Shown one piece after another: positions 50,012 through 59,038 of a DNA stretch of 64,000 nt (its first letter is position 1; each line of letters starts with the position of its first letter). The notes beneath the pieces are model-generated. The model did not search any database, was not told the DNA's origin, and was given only the letters and a program-made list of their open reading frames with translations. The DNA is taken from positions 62,001 to 126,000 of the forward strand of contig CBINHC010000006.1 in the NCBI GenBank assembly GCA_966250385.1, given 5' to 3'. Source of the stretch: DASWTL01 sp966250385. GTDB lineage: Bacteria > Bacteroidota > Bacteroidia > Sphingobacteriales > Sphingobacteriaceae. The position numbers and the translations under genes are program-made.

Positions 50012-51817
50012 CTAGCCGAGCTTGTCCCCCCGCAGATTACGGAACCGTTTCCTGGCCTCGGCCACGAACAGGCTGCCCGGATAATCGGTAATGATCCGTT
50101 CATAGAGAACCTTCGCCTTTTCAGTCTGATTCAGCTTGTTCTCCATCAGGTCGGCCAGTATGAACAGGGCGTCATCGGCCCAAAGCTCATAGGAGTAGTT
50201 GTCGATCAGTTTCTGAAGGGACCCGGCGGCTTCCTCATAGGCGCCCCTGCTGATGTATAGCCGGGCCTTGCTCATCAGTATATCATCCGTCAGTGAATGT
50301 CCCGGATACATCGCGTCAATGCTGTCCAGTGTCTTCAGGGCGGTATCATCCTGTCTGATGGAAAGCAGCCTGTCAGCGCGGGCATACATGCGAAGGGCGG
50401 CCGAGTCGTTCGGATTCTGCATGTTCTCGCTGATCAGGAGGCTGAGGTTCAGCGCATCATTGGCGATGAGCTGGCTGGTTGCGCTCTTTAAGACATCAAG
50501 CTGCGCCCGCGCATATTCGAAGTCTCCCTGGTAGTAGGACAACCGGGCATTTCTGAATTTCGCTTCCTGGCCCAGGGCGGCGTTCCCCGCTTCTTTTTCC
50601 ACCTGGGCATAGATCAGGTTAGCCTCCCAGACCTCACCGGTGAGGATATAAATGTCCCCGAGTTCCAGTTTAACCTGGGCTGTAACTTCCGGCGAGAGAC
50701 CGGGAACCTGTAAGAGCTGCTCCAGCAGCTGTTCGGCTTCCCCGAACTTTTTCAGTTCGAAAGCCTCGAGTCTGGCGAGCTGCCTGACGGCAAAAGCGGT
50801 TCGTGCGTTCTTCCCGAATTCGCTCAACAGTTCCTGGTATTCTTTTTCCAGCTGGTAGAGCTGGTTGCGGCTGAGTTTTCCTTTTGCGAGCAGCCGGCTT
50901 TTCACATTGATCATCTCGATTTTTGCCGGCACGTATAATTCATTTTCCTGCCCCTTGCCAATAATGTATTCGAGCGCTTCAACGGTCGTCTCCAGCTCCT
51001 GGTCGTTGAACATGAGCCTTGCGAGGTCAAAGACACGGCTGCCGTCCTCCTTGAGCCGCTTGTCCAGCGCGATTGTTTGCCGGAGCGCCATCGGGTAGTC
51101 ATCCGTCTGAATGTAGGTCCACGTCAGGATCTCCGAAAGTCCGGTGTTTCCCGGATTCTTTTGAAGTTTGCGGAGCAGTGCAGACTTAAGCATGTCGTAG
51201 TCATCGTTATCCTCCAGAATGTGCGCCAGGACCGATTGCGCCTGGGGGATGACCGACGGGTTATCAACCAAAAGATTCACATATTCGGTTATAAGAAGGT
51301 CCTTTTCCTTACGGAACCGGTAGAGCCCGATCAGATCAAAGGCGAAAGCCTGTTCGTTGCCCAGCAGCTTCCGGCCGGTATTGAAGGTTTTGACGGCCAT
51401 TTCATATGCTTCCGCCCTGTAGAAATTCGTGGCGAGGTCGCGGATGGCGAGTTCATCCCCGGGAAGGTCCGCGATCAGCTTGTTGAACCAGTCCTCGGCC
51501 TTTTTATGGTCCCCCCGTTCGTTGTATATCCGGCCCAGGTCTACCGCATACATGTAGCTTCCCGGAGCTGTCTTCATTTGCCTGCGGGCCAGTTGTTCGG
51601 CCTCGTCAAAGGATTTCAGCTTGATCAGGGCCTCGTAGTACTGATCGTAAACGGCCGTCCGGTTCTTCTGGTCATACAACTTTCGGTAAAGTACAACCGC
51701 CTTTTCATATTCTCCGTTCTGGAAGTACTGGAAAGCCAGTGCCTCGTCAGTAGAATTCACCTGTGCAGTAACCAGGTTGCCTGCAAGAACGAAGATCAGA
51801 AGAAACAGCTTTTTCAT
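50012..51817 (-). CDS. Tetratricopeptide-repeat exported protein
   Basis: 601 residues. Sec signal (MKKLFLLIFVLAGNLVTAQ), then a long series of degenerate TPR helix pairs from residue 25 to the end: EALAFQYFQNGEYEKAVVLYRKLYD, SYMYAVDLGRIYNERGDHKKAEDWFNKLI, QARLY-type units, and LFILADLMENKLNQTEKAKVLYERII. It lies in the periplasm or associated with the outer membrane and probably serves as an assembly scaffold. No partner is obvious. It is monocistronic with a near-consensus box (TAACTTTA) upstream. Confidence 0.9.
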   Translation of the reverse strand: MKKLFLLIFVLAGNLVTAQVNSTDEALAFQYFQNGEYEKAVVLYRKLYDQKNRTAVYDQYYEALIKLKSFDEAEQLARRQMKTAPGSYMYAVDLGRIYNERGDHKKAEDWFNKLIADLPGDELAIRDLATNFYRAEAYEMAVKTFNTGRKLLGNEQAFAFDLIGLYRFRKEKDLLITEYVNLLVDNPSVIPQAQSVLAHILEDNDDYDMLKSALLRKLQKNPGNTGLSEILTWTYIQTDDYPMALRQTIALDKRLKEDGSRVFDLARLMFNDQELETTVEALEYIIGKGQENELYVPAKIEMINVKSRLLAKGKLSRNQLYQLEKEYQELLSEFGKNARTAFAVRQLARLEAFELKKFGEAEQLLEQLLQVPGLSPEVTAQVKLELGDIYILTGEVWEANLIYAQVEKEAGNAALGQEAKFRNARLSYYQGDFEYARAQLDVLKSATSQLIANDALNLSLLISENMQNPNDSAALRMYARADRLLSIRQDDTALKTLDSIDAMYPGHSLTDDILMSKARLYISRGAYEEAAGSLQKLIDNYSYELWADDALFILADLMENKLNQTEKAKVLYERIITDYPGSLFVAEARKRFRNLRGDKLG

Positions 51818-52033
51818 AAGATCCGGTTATGGTAATAAAGTTAACGTTTTTGAGCCGGTTTTGATGTCGCTGATAAGCCGCCGGGCCTCCCGGCCGGATT
51901 TTGTATTGCAAATGTTACCCTTGTTTTCGACTGTATTCCGTAATTTGAATGCGTTTAACGTGAAATGCATGCCGATGCTAAATCCCTATATTAGCGGAAG
52001 CCGGATGCCAGAGCCAGTTTGAGAAGGTTTTCC

Positions 52034-53935
52034 ATGCGTATTATAAAAATAATCAGGAGGTATTTCCCTATTGTCATATCATTGTTTGTTCTGTCCTGCA
52101 AACAGCAGGATGGGGTACGCATAATTCCGGTTGAGGACTTTTTCAAAAATCCTGTAAAAACTGCTTTTCAGATCTCGCCGGACGGCCGGCACATTTCCTA
52201 TCTGCAGCCATACGGCGATCGTCTGAATCTTTTTGTAACAACAGCCGAGGGACAGTCGGTAAAGCGTATTACCTCTGAGAAGGACCGGAACATAACCTTT
52301 TATTTCTGGGCAGACAACAACCAGCTGGTGTATATCAAGGACCGGGACAGTGACGATGAGCCGAATCTTTTCGCGGTGAACCGCGACGGCAGCCAGCGCC
52401 GTTCGCTCCTGAACTATCCCGGCGTGAAATTCAGCCTGATCAGTTCTGATCCCCTCCGGAACGGGCAGCTGCTGATCGCGCTGAACAGGAGGGATGTGGC
52501 CGCTTTTGACGCCTACCGGCTGGATATCAACACCGGGAAACTGACGCTTATCACCGAAAATCCCGGCAATATCGCACAATGGTACTCGGACGCCGCCGGC
52601 CGGATCCGGATGGCGGTCGCAGGGGATGGGGTCAACGAGACCATCCTGTACCGGGAAGACGAGGGCCAAGGATTCAAGCCGGTTGTAACCAACAATTTCA
52701 AATCGACAATATCCCCCATCGGCTTTAACAGCGAAGACGGCTGCATCTATGCCATTTCAAATGACGGCCGTGACAAATCCGCCCTGGTCGAGATCGACAG
52801 TAAATCGGGAAAAGAACATAAGGTCATTTATTCCAACGGGAATGTGGATGTAACGGAAGCGTACTATTCAGTACGCAAACAGAAACCGTTGTATGTCGTA
52901 TTTGAAAGCTGGAAAAAAGAGCGACGTTTCCTGGATAAGCAATCAGAGTCGATCTACAGGTCACTGGAACAACAACTGCCCGGGGCGGAGATCAAGATGA
53001 CCTCCACCGACAGCTCCGCAAGCAAGTTCATCCTCCGGACCTTTACAGACCGGAATCCGGGCACCTATTATCTGTACGATAAAAAAGACGGGAAACTTAG
53101 CCTCCTGAGCGAAGTTAATCCGGCTCTGAAGCCAGGTGAAATGTCCGAAATGAAGCCGGTCACTTTCAAGTCCCGGGACGGCTTGACCATCCATGGATAC
53201 CTGACGCTCCCCCTGGGTGTCAAACCGGAGAACCTGCCGGTGGTCGTTTTGCCTCACGGCGGGCCTTCCAGCCGGAACAGCTGGGGGTTCAATGCCGAGG
53301 TGCAGTTCCTGGCCAACCGCGGCTATGCGGTCTTCCAGGTGAATTTCCGGGGATCCACCGGCTACGGAAAGAACTTCTGGACCGCCGGATTCAAGCAATG
53401 GGGCGGAAAGATTCAGAACGATATCACGGACGGGGTACGCTGGCTGATACAGCAGGGTATTGCCGATCCCAAACGTATCGGCATCTACGGAGCCAGCTTT
53501 GGCGGCTATTCGGCATTGCACGGTTTGTGCTTCAATTCAGATCTTTATGCCTGCGGCGCGTCGTACTCGGGGCTTTTGAACCTTTTTACCTACCTCAAGG
53601 GGATCCCGCCACATTATAAACCCTACCTGGAGATGTACTACGAAATGGTCGGCAATCCTGAAACGAATGCCGATTATTTCCGGAACGTTTCCCCGGTGTT
53701 TCACACCAATCAGATCAGGGTTCCTGTCCTGATCGCCCAGGGAGGCAAGGACCCCCGGGTTAACATCAGCGAAACCAACCAGTTCGTCAGGGAACTGAAA
53801 AGCCGCGGTATCCCGGTAACCTATGTAGTAAAAGAAGATGAGGGCCATTTTTTCAGGGAGCAGGAGAACCGGCTGGAGTTTTACAGACAGCTCGAAAAGT
53901 TCTTTGACACTAACCTGAACGGCAGAAAGGAATGA
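52034..53935 (+). CDS. S9 family peptidase (prolyl oligopeptidase/acylaminoacyl-peptidase type) lipoprotein
   Basis: 633 residues. Lipoprotein signal (PIVISLFVLSC), an N-terminal beta-propeller (about 30-370: SPDGRHISYLQP, TFYFWADNNQLVYIKDRD), and a C-terminal alpha/beta hydrolase with the catalytic triad GASFGGYSA (Ser488), GKDPRVN (Asp) and DEGHFF (His). It hydrolyses peptides in the periplasm. ATG 52034 starts the signal peptide; the TTG at 52019 is rejected. Its stop overlaps the histidine kinase start by 4 nt (ATGA). Confidence 0.94.
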   Translation: MRIIKIIRRYFPIVISLFVLSCKQQDGVRIIPVEDFFKNPVKTAFQISPDGRHISYLQPYGDRLNLFVTTAEGQSVKRITSEKDRNITFYFWADNNQLVYIKDRDSDDEPNLFAVNRDGSQRRSLLNYPGVKFSLISSDPLRNGQLLIALNRRDVAAFDAYRLDINTGKLTLITENPGNIAQWYSDAAGRIRMAVAGDGVNETILYREDEGQGFKPVVTNNFKSTISPIGFNSEDGCIYAISNDGRDKSALVEIDSKSGKEHKVIYSNGNVDVTEAYYSVRKQKPLYVVFESWKKERRFLDKQSESIYRSLEQQLPGAEIKMTSTDSSASKFILRTFTDRNPGTYYLYDKKDGKLSLLSEVNPALKPGEMSEMKPVTFKSRDGLTIHGYLTLPLGVKPENLPVVVLPHGGPSSRNSWGFNAEVQFLANRGYAVFQVNFRGSTGYGKNFWTAGFKQWGGKIQNDITDGVRWLIQQGIADPKRIGIYGASFGGYSALHGLCFNSDLYACGASYSGLLNLFTYLKGIPPHYKPYLEMYYEMVGNPETNADYFRNVSPVFHTNQIRVPVLIAQGGKDPRVNISETNQFVRELKSRGIPVTYVVKEDEGHFFREQENRLEFYRQLEKFFDTNLNGRKE

Positions 53936-55596
53936 AGGAACAAGAGTTATTCTACCGGAAGAACTTCACGCTGATCATTGTCTTTGTCGTTCTGACGAGC
54001 ATCTCTTTTATCGTGGCCCTCTGGCTGGGGTACAACCTGACAAGAAAGTATGTCGACAACGAGTTCGCCTCCCATAAAATTGATGTTCAGGAGGAAACAG
54101 TCAAGCCCTATACCCATTTCTTCCAGATCAAACTGCCGGAAATATCCTTTTACCAGGGTTATCTGGACTCGGCGTCGGCTCAAAAATATGCTGCCGATAT
54201 TCTCAGGGATTACTCATTCGTGGAGAAAGTCCTGTTTTATGATACGGAGATCAGCAACCATCCGATTTCGGACGGATTCCGTGTAAACAATTTTTCCATG
54301 GGGCCGAAGGCTGTCTACCAGTTTGGCCGGAATGTTCCGGCTGATTCGGTGGTTCTGTTTAAGAAGACGGTGCCAAACAGCCTTTCGCTCAGGACGGCGG
54401 ATGATTTCAATAAGATGGCCATCCGGTTCAGCGGGTTCGTGGAGACGGTCGACACCACCAGGGCCATTTCCAACGATGAGATCTTTGGTACGTTTTACAG
54501 TATCACCGCAAACCGGATCACTTATATGAACATTCCCAGGCGGGAAGATTTGGGCACCTATAAGGAAATGATGTTCGAGGACAGCCCGAGATCCGCTGTT
54601 TATCAGCAGGACCTGATGTCTTTCTACCTCAATCCGAAGAAGCTGAGGATCAATAATATTCATCCGGATCTGTACCAGACGATCACCATCGAGCCGCTGG
54701 TCCATGAGTCTCTGCAGAGTTCGCCGACGGCAATCAGTACGGAGATTCCGCTGCCCGGTGCGTTATCCGACTATAAACTGTATTTCACCTCAAGCACTAC
54801 CTTTTTGAACCGTGAGATCCGCCACCGGTTCACCCCGATCGCGGCCGGCATTGTTTTTATTTACATGATCCTCTCTCTGATTGCCTACCTCATCTACCGG
54901 AACCTGAACATTAACAGTAAGATGTATAAGTTGCAATATGACTTCATCAATAATCTTACGCATGAATTCAAGACTCCGGTCAGCGTGATCAAGATCGCGG
55001 GCAATAACATCCGGAGCGCCCAGCAGTTATCTGACCGCGAACGTTCCCATTATGGAAAGATCCTGGATGAGGAGGCGGATAAGCTGAACGATATGATGAA
55101 CAAGCTTCTGTCCTTTACCCAGATCGAAAACAAGGCGATCCAGGTCAAGGAGGAAGATATCAACATGGAGATATTCTGCCAGAACATCATTGACGCCTAC
55201 CAGGTCAAATATCCGGAGCTGCAGATCAGCTGCGATTTGTCCGGCGTTGAGTATTTTCGATCCGATTCCGTCCTGCTGACCAGTATCTTCCAGAATCTGA
55301 TCGATAATGCCTATAAGTATTCCCCGGTTGACCGGAAGGTTCTGGCGATTACGATCAAAAAGGTCAGAAATACCCTTGTGATGGTATTTGCAGATCAGGG
55401 TATAGGAATTGCTGGCAGTGACCTGAATAATATTTTCAGGAAGTTCTACCGGATTCAGAGCGAGTATAATCAGCAGGGGAGCGTAGGACTCGGATTAGCT
55501 TTTTGTAAAGAAGTGGTTAATTTTATGAACGGAACCATTTCTGTAAAGAGTAAAAAGGGTGAAGGCTCAGAATTTAAGATAATATTGCCATTTTAG
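53932..55596 (+). CDS. Sensor histidine kinase
   Basis: 554 residues. A first membrane helix (LIIVFVVLTSISFIVALWLGY), a periplasmic sensor region of about 250 residues with no known domain match, a second helix (PIAAGIVFIYMILSLIAYLIY), then HisKA with FINNLTHEFKTPVSVI (phospho-acceptor His344) and a HATPase domain with NLIDNAYKYSP, DQGIGI and GSVGLGLAFCKEVV. It is translationally coupled to the S9 peptidase upstream and followed by its response regulator 6 nt later, which suggests the three act together. Confidence 0.95.
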   Translation: MKEQELFYRKNFTLIIVFVVLTSISFIVALWLGYNLTRKYVDNEFASHKIDVQEETVKPYTHFFQIKLPEISFYQGYLDSASAQKYAADILRDYSFVEKVLFYDTEISNHPISDGFRVNNFSMGPKAVYQFGRNVPADSVVLFKKTVPNSLSLRTADDFNKMAIRFSGFVETVDTTRAISNDEIFGTFYSITANRITYMNIPRREDLGTYKEMMFEDSPRSAVYQQDLMSFYLNPKKLRINNIHPDLYQTITIEPLVHESLQSSPTAISTEIPLPGALSDYKLYFTSSTTFLNREIRHRFTPIAAGIVFIYMILSLIAYLIYRNLNINSKMYKLQYDFINNLTHEFKTPVSVIKIAGNNIRSAQQLSDRERSHYGKILDEEADKLNDMMNKLLSFTQIENKAIQVKEEDINMEIFCQNIIDAYQVKYPELQISCDLSGVEYFRSDSVLLTSIFQNLIDNAYKYSPVDRKVLAITIKKVRNTLVMVFADQGIGIAGSDLNNIFRKFYRIQSEYNQQGSVGLGLAFCKEVVNFMNGTISVKSKKGEGSEFKIILPF

Positions 55597-55602
55597 AGTA
55601 AC

Positions 55603-56289
55603 ATGCACAAAGAGATCAAAATAGCCGTCATCGAGGATGATGATAACCTCAGATTCCTGGTCGTACACCGCTTGCAGGCCGAGGGGTACGTGGTCGTTGA
55701 AGCCTCTAACGGAGGTCAGGCCGAGGACCTTATTCTTTCCGAGCGCCCCGATATCGTTCTGCTCGACTGGATGCTGCCGACTAAGCAGGGGTCCGAAGTT
55801 TGTCAGACGGTCCGCGAAAAAGGTTTTGAGAACCTGATCATCATGATGACCGCAAAAGCACAGGATGTCGATAAGATCGAGGCCTACAGCTTCGGTGTTT
55901 CCGATTATGTCACCAAGCCATTCAGCATGGATGTGCTCATCGCGCTGATCGAGAACAAGGTCAAGTACGTCATTAACAGCGACAGGTCGGAGGTTCACCG
56001 TTTCGCTGATATGGAGCATCACCCGAACACCCATTCGCTGGTGAAGGGCGGGCGGAAGATCGAGCTCACCATCCTGGAGAACAGGATACTGCTGTATTTC
56101 ATCAAAAACTCGAATAAGGTGATCAGTCGGGATGAGCTGATGATGGTAGTCTGGGGCTATAACTCGGATGTCAACACGCGTACGCTGGATATGCATATCG
56201 TCCGTCTCCGCAAGAAGATTGAGAACAACCCGGACAGGCCCCAGTACCTCCAGACGGTGCGCGGGGTCGGCTATACATTTGTGATCTAA
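55603..56289 (+). CDS. OmpR-family response regulator
   Basis: 228 residues. Receiver domain with AVIEDDDNLRFLV (acidic pair), the phospho-acceptor Asp55 in IVLLDWMLPTKQG, MMTAKAQ and VTKPFSMD (Lys). The C-terminal winged helix (about 130-228) has NKVISRDELMMVVWG, NTRTLDMHIVRLRKKIE and LQTVRGVGYTFVI. It is a DNA-binding transcription regulator activated by the adjoining kinase. Its 3' end overlaps the convergent lipoprotein gene by 4 nt. Confidence 0.96.
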   Translation: MHKEIKIAVIEDDDNLRFLVVHRLQAEGYVVVEASNGGQAEDLILSERPDIVLLDWMLPTKQGSEVCQTVREKGFENLIIMMTAKAQDVDKIEAYSFGVSDYVTKPFSMDVLIALIENKVKYVINSDRSEVHRFADMEHHPNTHSLVKGGRKIELTILENRILLYFIKNSNKVISRDELMMVVWGYNSDVNTRTLDMHIVRLRKKIENNPDRPQYLQTVRGVGYTFVI

Positions 56290-56852
56290 AAGTAGATGTC
56301 GATATAGTCGGCGGTGTTTCCTCCCTCACAGTTGATGACATCCTGCATACGCCAGTAAGGCGCAGAACCGGTCGCCTTGAACGTGTTCTTTCCTTTCCGG
56401 ATGCATGGTTTGCCGTGATTAACCCCGGGCGCCCGCGTTTCGATCGTTCCCTCAAACAGCAGTACTTTAGGACTGATCCGGCGGATCCGCCCGTTGATTT
56501 TCAGGTACCTGCGGTCATTTTCCGGGTCGAGCTGTTGGCCACTCACGGAATACCATCCGGATTCGTCTGGCGCGATGGTAACCGAACCATGGTACTCCCT
56601 GTTGATCCACTGGAGTGAGATTGCATGGACGCCGGTCAGGTTTTCGGGGGGGACCGTCTTCCGCACTTCATCCATGATTGCGACGGTGTCAGTGGCCGGT
56701 TCGGATGCCCGGTGCGTTCTTTTCAGGCTGTCGTTCTCCTGCCTGAGCCTGAAATTTTCATTACGAAGCCGGTTCGCTTCAGTTTCACCAGGTTTTTTTT
56801 GACAGGAGATCAGGATCATCGGCAGCAGAAACAGGCAGGACAGGTACTTCAT
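56286..56852 (-). CDS. Lipoprotein with heptad-like N-terminal helix, unknown
   Basis: 188 residues. Signal ends at LILISC (Cys17). A short coiled-coil helix follows (EANRLRNENFRLRQENDSLKR), then a beta-rich region (about 75-188: LTGVHAISLQWINREYHGSVTIAPDESGWYSVSGQQ ... PCIRKGKNTFKATGSAPYWRMQDVINC), which I do not recognise. It is the last gene of a minus-strand run, 42 nt after the UbiA-like gene, and overlaps the response-regulator stop by 4 nt. Confidence 0.78.
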   Translation of the reverse strand: MKYLSCLFLLPMILISCQKKPGETEANRLRNENFRLRQENDSLKRTHRASEPATDTVAIMDEVRKTVPPENLTGVHAISLQWINREYHGSVTIAPDESGWYSVSGQQLDPENDRRYLKINGRIRRISPKVLLFEGTIETRAPGVNHGKPCIRKGKNTFKATGSAPYWRMQDVINCEGGNTADYIDIYF

Positions 56853-56894
56853 CAGGTAGTTTTATAATAGAAATACCGGTCGGGGCAAAAAGGT

Positions 56895-57767
56895 TTACCG
56901 GAACCATGCTGCGACGGAAAGCAAAACATACTGCAGGAGCAGGACACCGTCTATGGCAAGAAAATAATAGTATTCGTTCTTCTTCAGGTCAGATTTGAAG
57001 ATCAGCCAACCGGCAAGGACCACCGTCAGGGTGAGGGCAACGAAATTGGCCCCGAAGTCCCGGGTAAACAGGAACAGCATGGCTACATAGGCCACCAGGA
57101 GGAACTGACAGAACATATAGGCCCGTCGTTCTCCAAGCAGCACCGGTATCGTCTTCAGTTCATAATGCTTGTCCTGGAACAGGTCCCGGATATCAAACGG
57201 CACCGTGATGGCGGCGACGAGCAGAAAACGCTTGGCCACCAGAAGGATCGTGTCTCCGGATGAAACCACGATATGACCGCTTTCAAGTTCCAGGATGGGC
57301 AGCAACACCGCGCTCAGCGACCAGACCAGGGCAATCAGGAACAACTTGATTCCCGGAATATTACGCAGGCTGAATTTCTTGTCATGGATCGAAAAGACGG
57401 GCAGATTATAAGCTATGGCAACAACAGCCAGGAAGATCAGCAGAAGTTGGGCCGTCATGGAAAGAAACAGGAAGAGCGGAATGAGCGACATGATAGCAAT
57501 CAGCGTAATGGTAATCATCAGCCGGTAATGGGAAAATATCCATCGGACGCGCCTGAACCGGGATTCCGCCGGATCTTTCGGTTTAGACAGAAAGATACTG
57601 AAGTTGTACAGCGACAGCGTCGAGCAGAAGAGGATTGCCAGCACGTGCTCATCCGGGCGGGCGCCTAACAGCTGATAGGTAACCATGGCCTGTGCCACCG
57701 CGCATGCGGCAATGAAAATATTGCTGAAGAGTAGGAAGTCGAGGCCCTGCCTCACGTATTTTAGCAT
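56895..57767 (-). CDS. UbiA-like membrane protein
   Basis: 290 residues with about eight membrane helices. The second aspartate-rich region of UbiA prenyltransferases is visible (FDIRDLFQDKHYELKTIPVLLG), but the first NDxxDxxxD motif is missing; the matching place reads LYNFSIFLSKPKDP. Such proteins may be inactive or use another prenyl-type substrate. It follows the metallophosphoesterase gene by 15 nt and seems part of one run. Confidence 0.7.
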   Translation of the reverse strand: MLKYVRQGLDFLLFSNIFIAACAVAQAMVTYQLLGARPDEHVLAILFCSTLSLYNFSIFLSKPKDPAESRFRRVRWIFSHYRLMITITLIAIMSLIPLFLFLSMTAQLLLIFLAVVAIAYNLPVFSIHDKKFSLRNIPGIKLFLIALVWSLSAVLLPILELESGHIVVSSGDTILLVAKRFLLVAAITVPFDIRDLFQDKHYELKTIPVLLGERRAYMFCQFLLVAYVAMLFLFTRDFGANFVALTLTVVLAGWLIFKSDLKKNEYYYFLAIDGVLLLQYVLLSVAAWFR

Positions 57768-57782
57768 AACGGGAGCCGGGTA

Positions 57783-59018
57783 TTATCCCTGCTTCAACTC
57801 AAATATCGTTATTTCAGGAAGAATTCCAACCCGGCCCGGATATCCCAGGAAACCATAGCCTACGTTGACATACAGCTGCTGGTCTTTTTCTTTGTACAAA
57901 CCGGCCCATTCATCGTAAACATACTGGACCGGACTCCACTGGAACTCTTCGGTCTTCACCCCGAACTGCATGCCGTGCGTATGACCGCTGAACATGACGT
58001 CCACCTGCGGATACTCCTTAACGACCTGGGCCCGCCAGTGTGAAGGGTCATGTGAAAGGAGCAACTTGACGGGAACATCGCCGGTGTCCTTTACCGCCAG
58101 GTCCATTCTTCCGTATTTAATGAAACGGGTTCCCCAGTTCTCGACCCCGAGAACGGCGAGTTCCTCTCCGTTCACCCGGATGCGGCGGTTTTCGTTCATA
58201 AGGAGATCCCAACCCATGATCTTGTGGGTGGCGATCAGATCCTGCAGGTTTTTGGTCTTGGCGGCCGAAGGTTCCCGGCCAAAATGGTATTCGCCGTAGT
58301 CGTGATTTCCAAGGGTGGAATAGACGCCCAGAGGTGCTTTGAGCCTGGAGAACAGGTCCTGGTAATCTTTCATCTCGCCGGCCACATTGTTGACCAGGTC
58401 GCCGGTAAAGAAGATCATGTCCGGTTTCTCACCAAGGAGCATTTCAATCCCCCCAAGTACAGCCTTCTTGTTATAGAAGCTCCCGGAGTGGATGTCGGAG
58501 ATCTGCGCGAGTTTGATCCCGTCAAAAGCAGCGGGCAGGTTCCTGAGGAACAGTTTTCTGCGAACCAGCTGGTAATCATAACCGCCGGAAACGATTCCCC
58601 AGGAAAGGGAAGAAAGCGGAATGGCGGCAACAGCAATGCCGGCCTTGACCAGGAATTCTGACCGGGTGATCGGATCGCCCTTTGCCTCTACCGGTGCAGG
58701 CCGGACCATCCGGAAGGTCCAGATGAAGAATCTGCGAACTTCGTCCAGGAACAGGAAAGGGATATAGACAAGTTTACTGACAAAGGTGATGAAGAAAGCG
58801 ACCAGCATTACCGATCGCACTGTCAGCCGTGCGTTCAGCAGTATGGACCCGAAAACCCCGGCAAAAAGGAGCGTGGTCCAGCCCCACCAAACCCAGGTGA
58901 AGATCTGCTGATTCCTATGGCTCCAGTCTTTCCTGACGGAGCGGCTTGCGTGATAAATATAGTAATCGATGACCAGCATAAGTATGCTGATCGCCGCCAG
59001 AGTGAGTGTCCGGTTCAT
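57783..59018 (-). CDS. Membrane-bound metallophosphoesterase (YkuE-like)
   Basis: 411 residues. Several N-terminal hydrophobic helices (about 1-150: LAAISILMLVIDYYIYHASR, WWGWTTLLFAGVFGSILL, VMLVAFFITFVSKLVYIPFLF) and a calcineurin-like phosphoesterase domain: KLAQISDIHSGS, DMIFFTGDLVNN, LGNHDYGEYH, LLLSHDPSH and MFSGHTHGMQ, giving all metal ligands. It could hydrolyse a phosphodiester at the membrane, such as a lipid or UDP-diacylglucosamine type substrate. It lies 20 nt after the AAA ATPase. Confidence 0.9.
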   Translation of the reverse strand: MNRTLTLAAISILMLVIDYYIYHASRSVRKDWSHRNQQIFTWVWWGWTTLLFAGVFGSILLNARLTVRSVMLVAFFITFVSKLVYIPFLFLDEVRRFFIWTFRMVRPAPVEAKGDPITRSEFLVKAGIAVAAIPLSSLSWGIVSGGYDYQLVRRKLFLRNLPAAFDGIKLAQISDIHSGSFYNKKAVLGGIEMLLGEKPDMIFFTGDLVNNVAGEMKDYQDLFSRLKAPLGVYSTLGNHDYGEYHFGREPSAAKTKNLQDLIATHKIMGWDLLMNENRRIRVNGEELAVLGVENWGTRFIKYGRMDLAVKDTGDVPVKLLLSHDPSHWRAQVVKEYPQVDVMFSGHTHGMQFGVKTEEFQWSPVQYVYDEWAGLYKEKDQQLYVNVGYGFLGYPGRVGILPEITIFELKQG

Positions 59019-59038
59019 ATTGCGTCTGTAGGGTCAGA

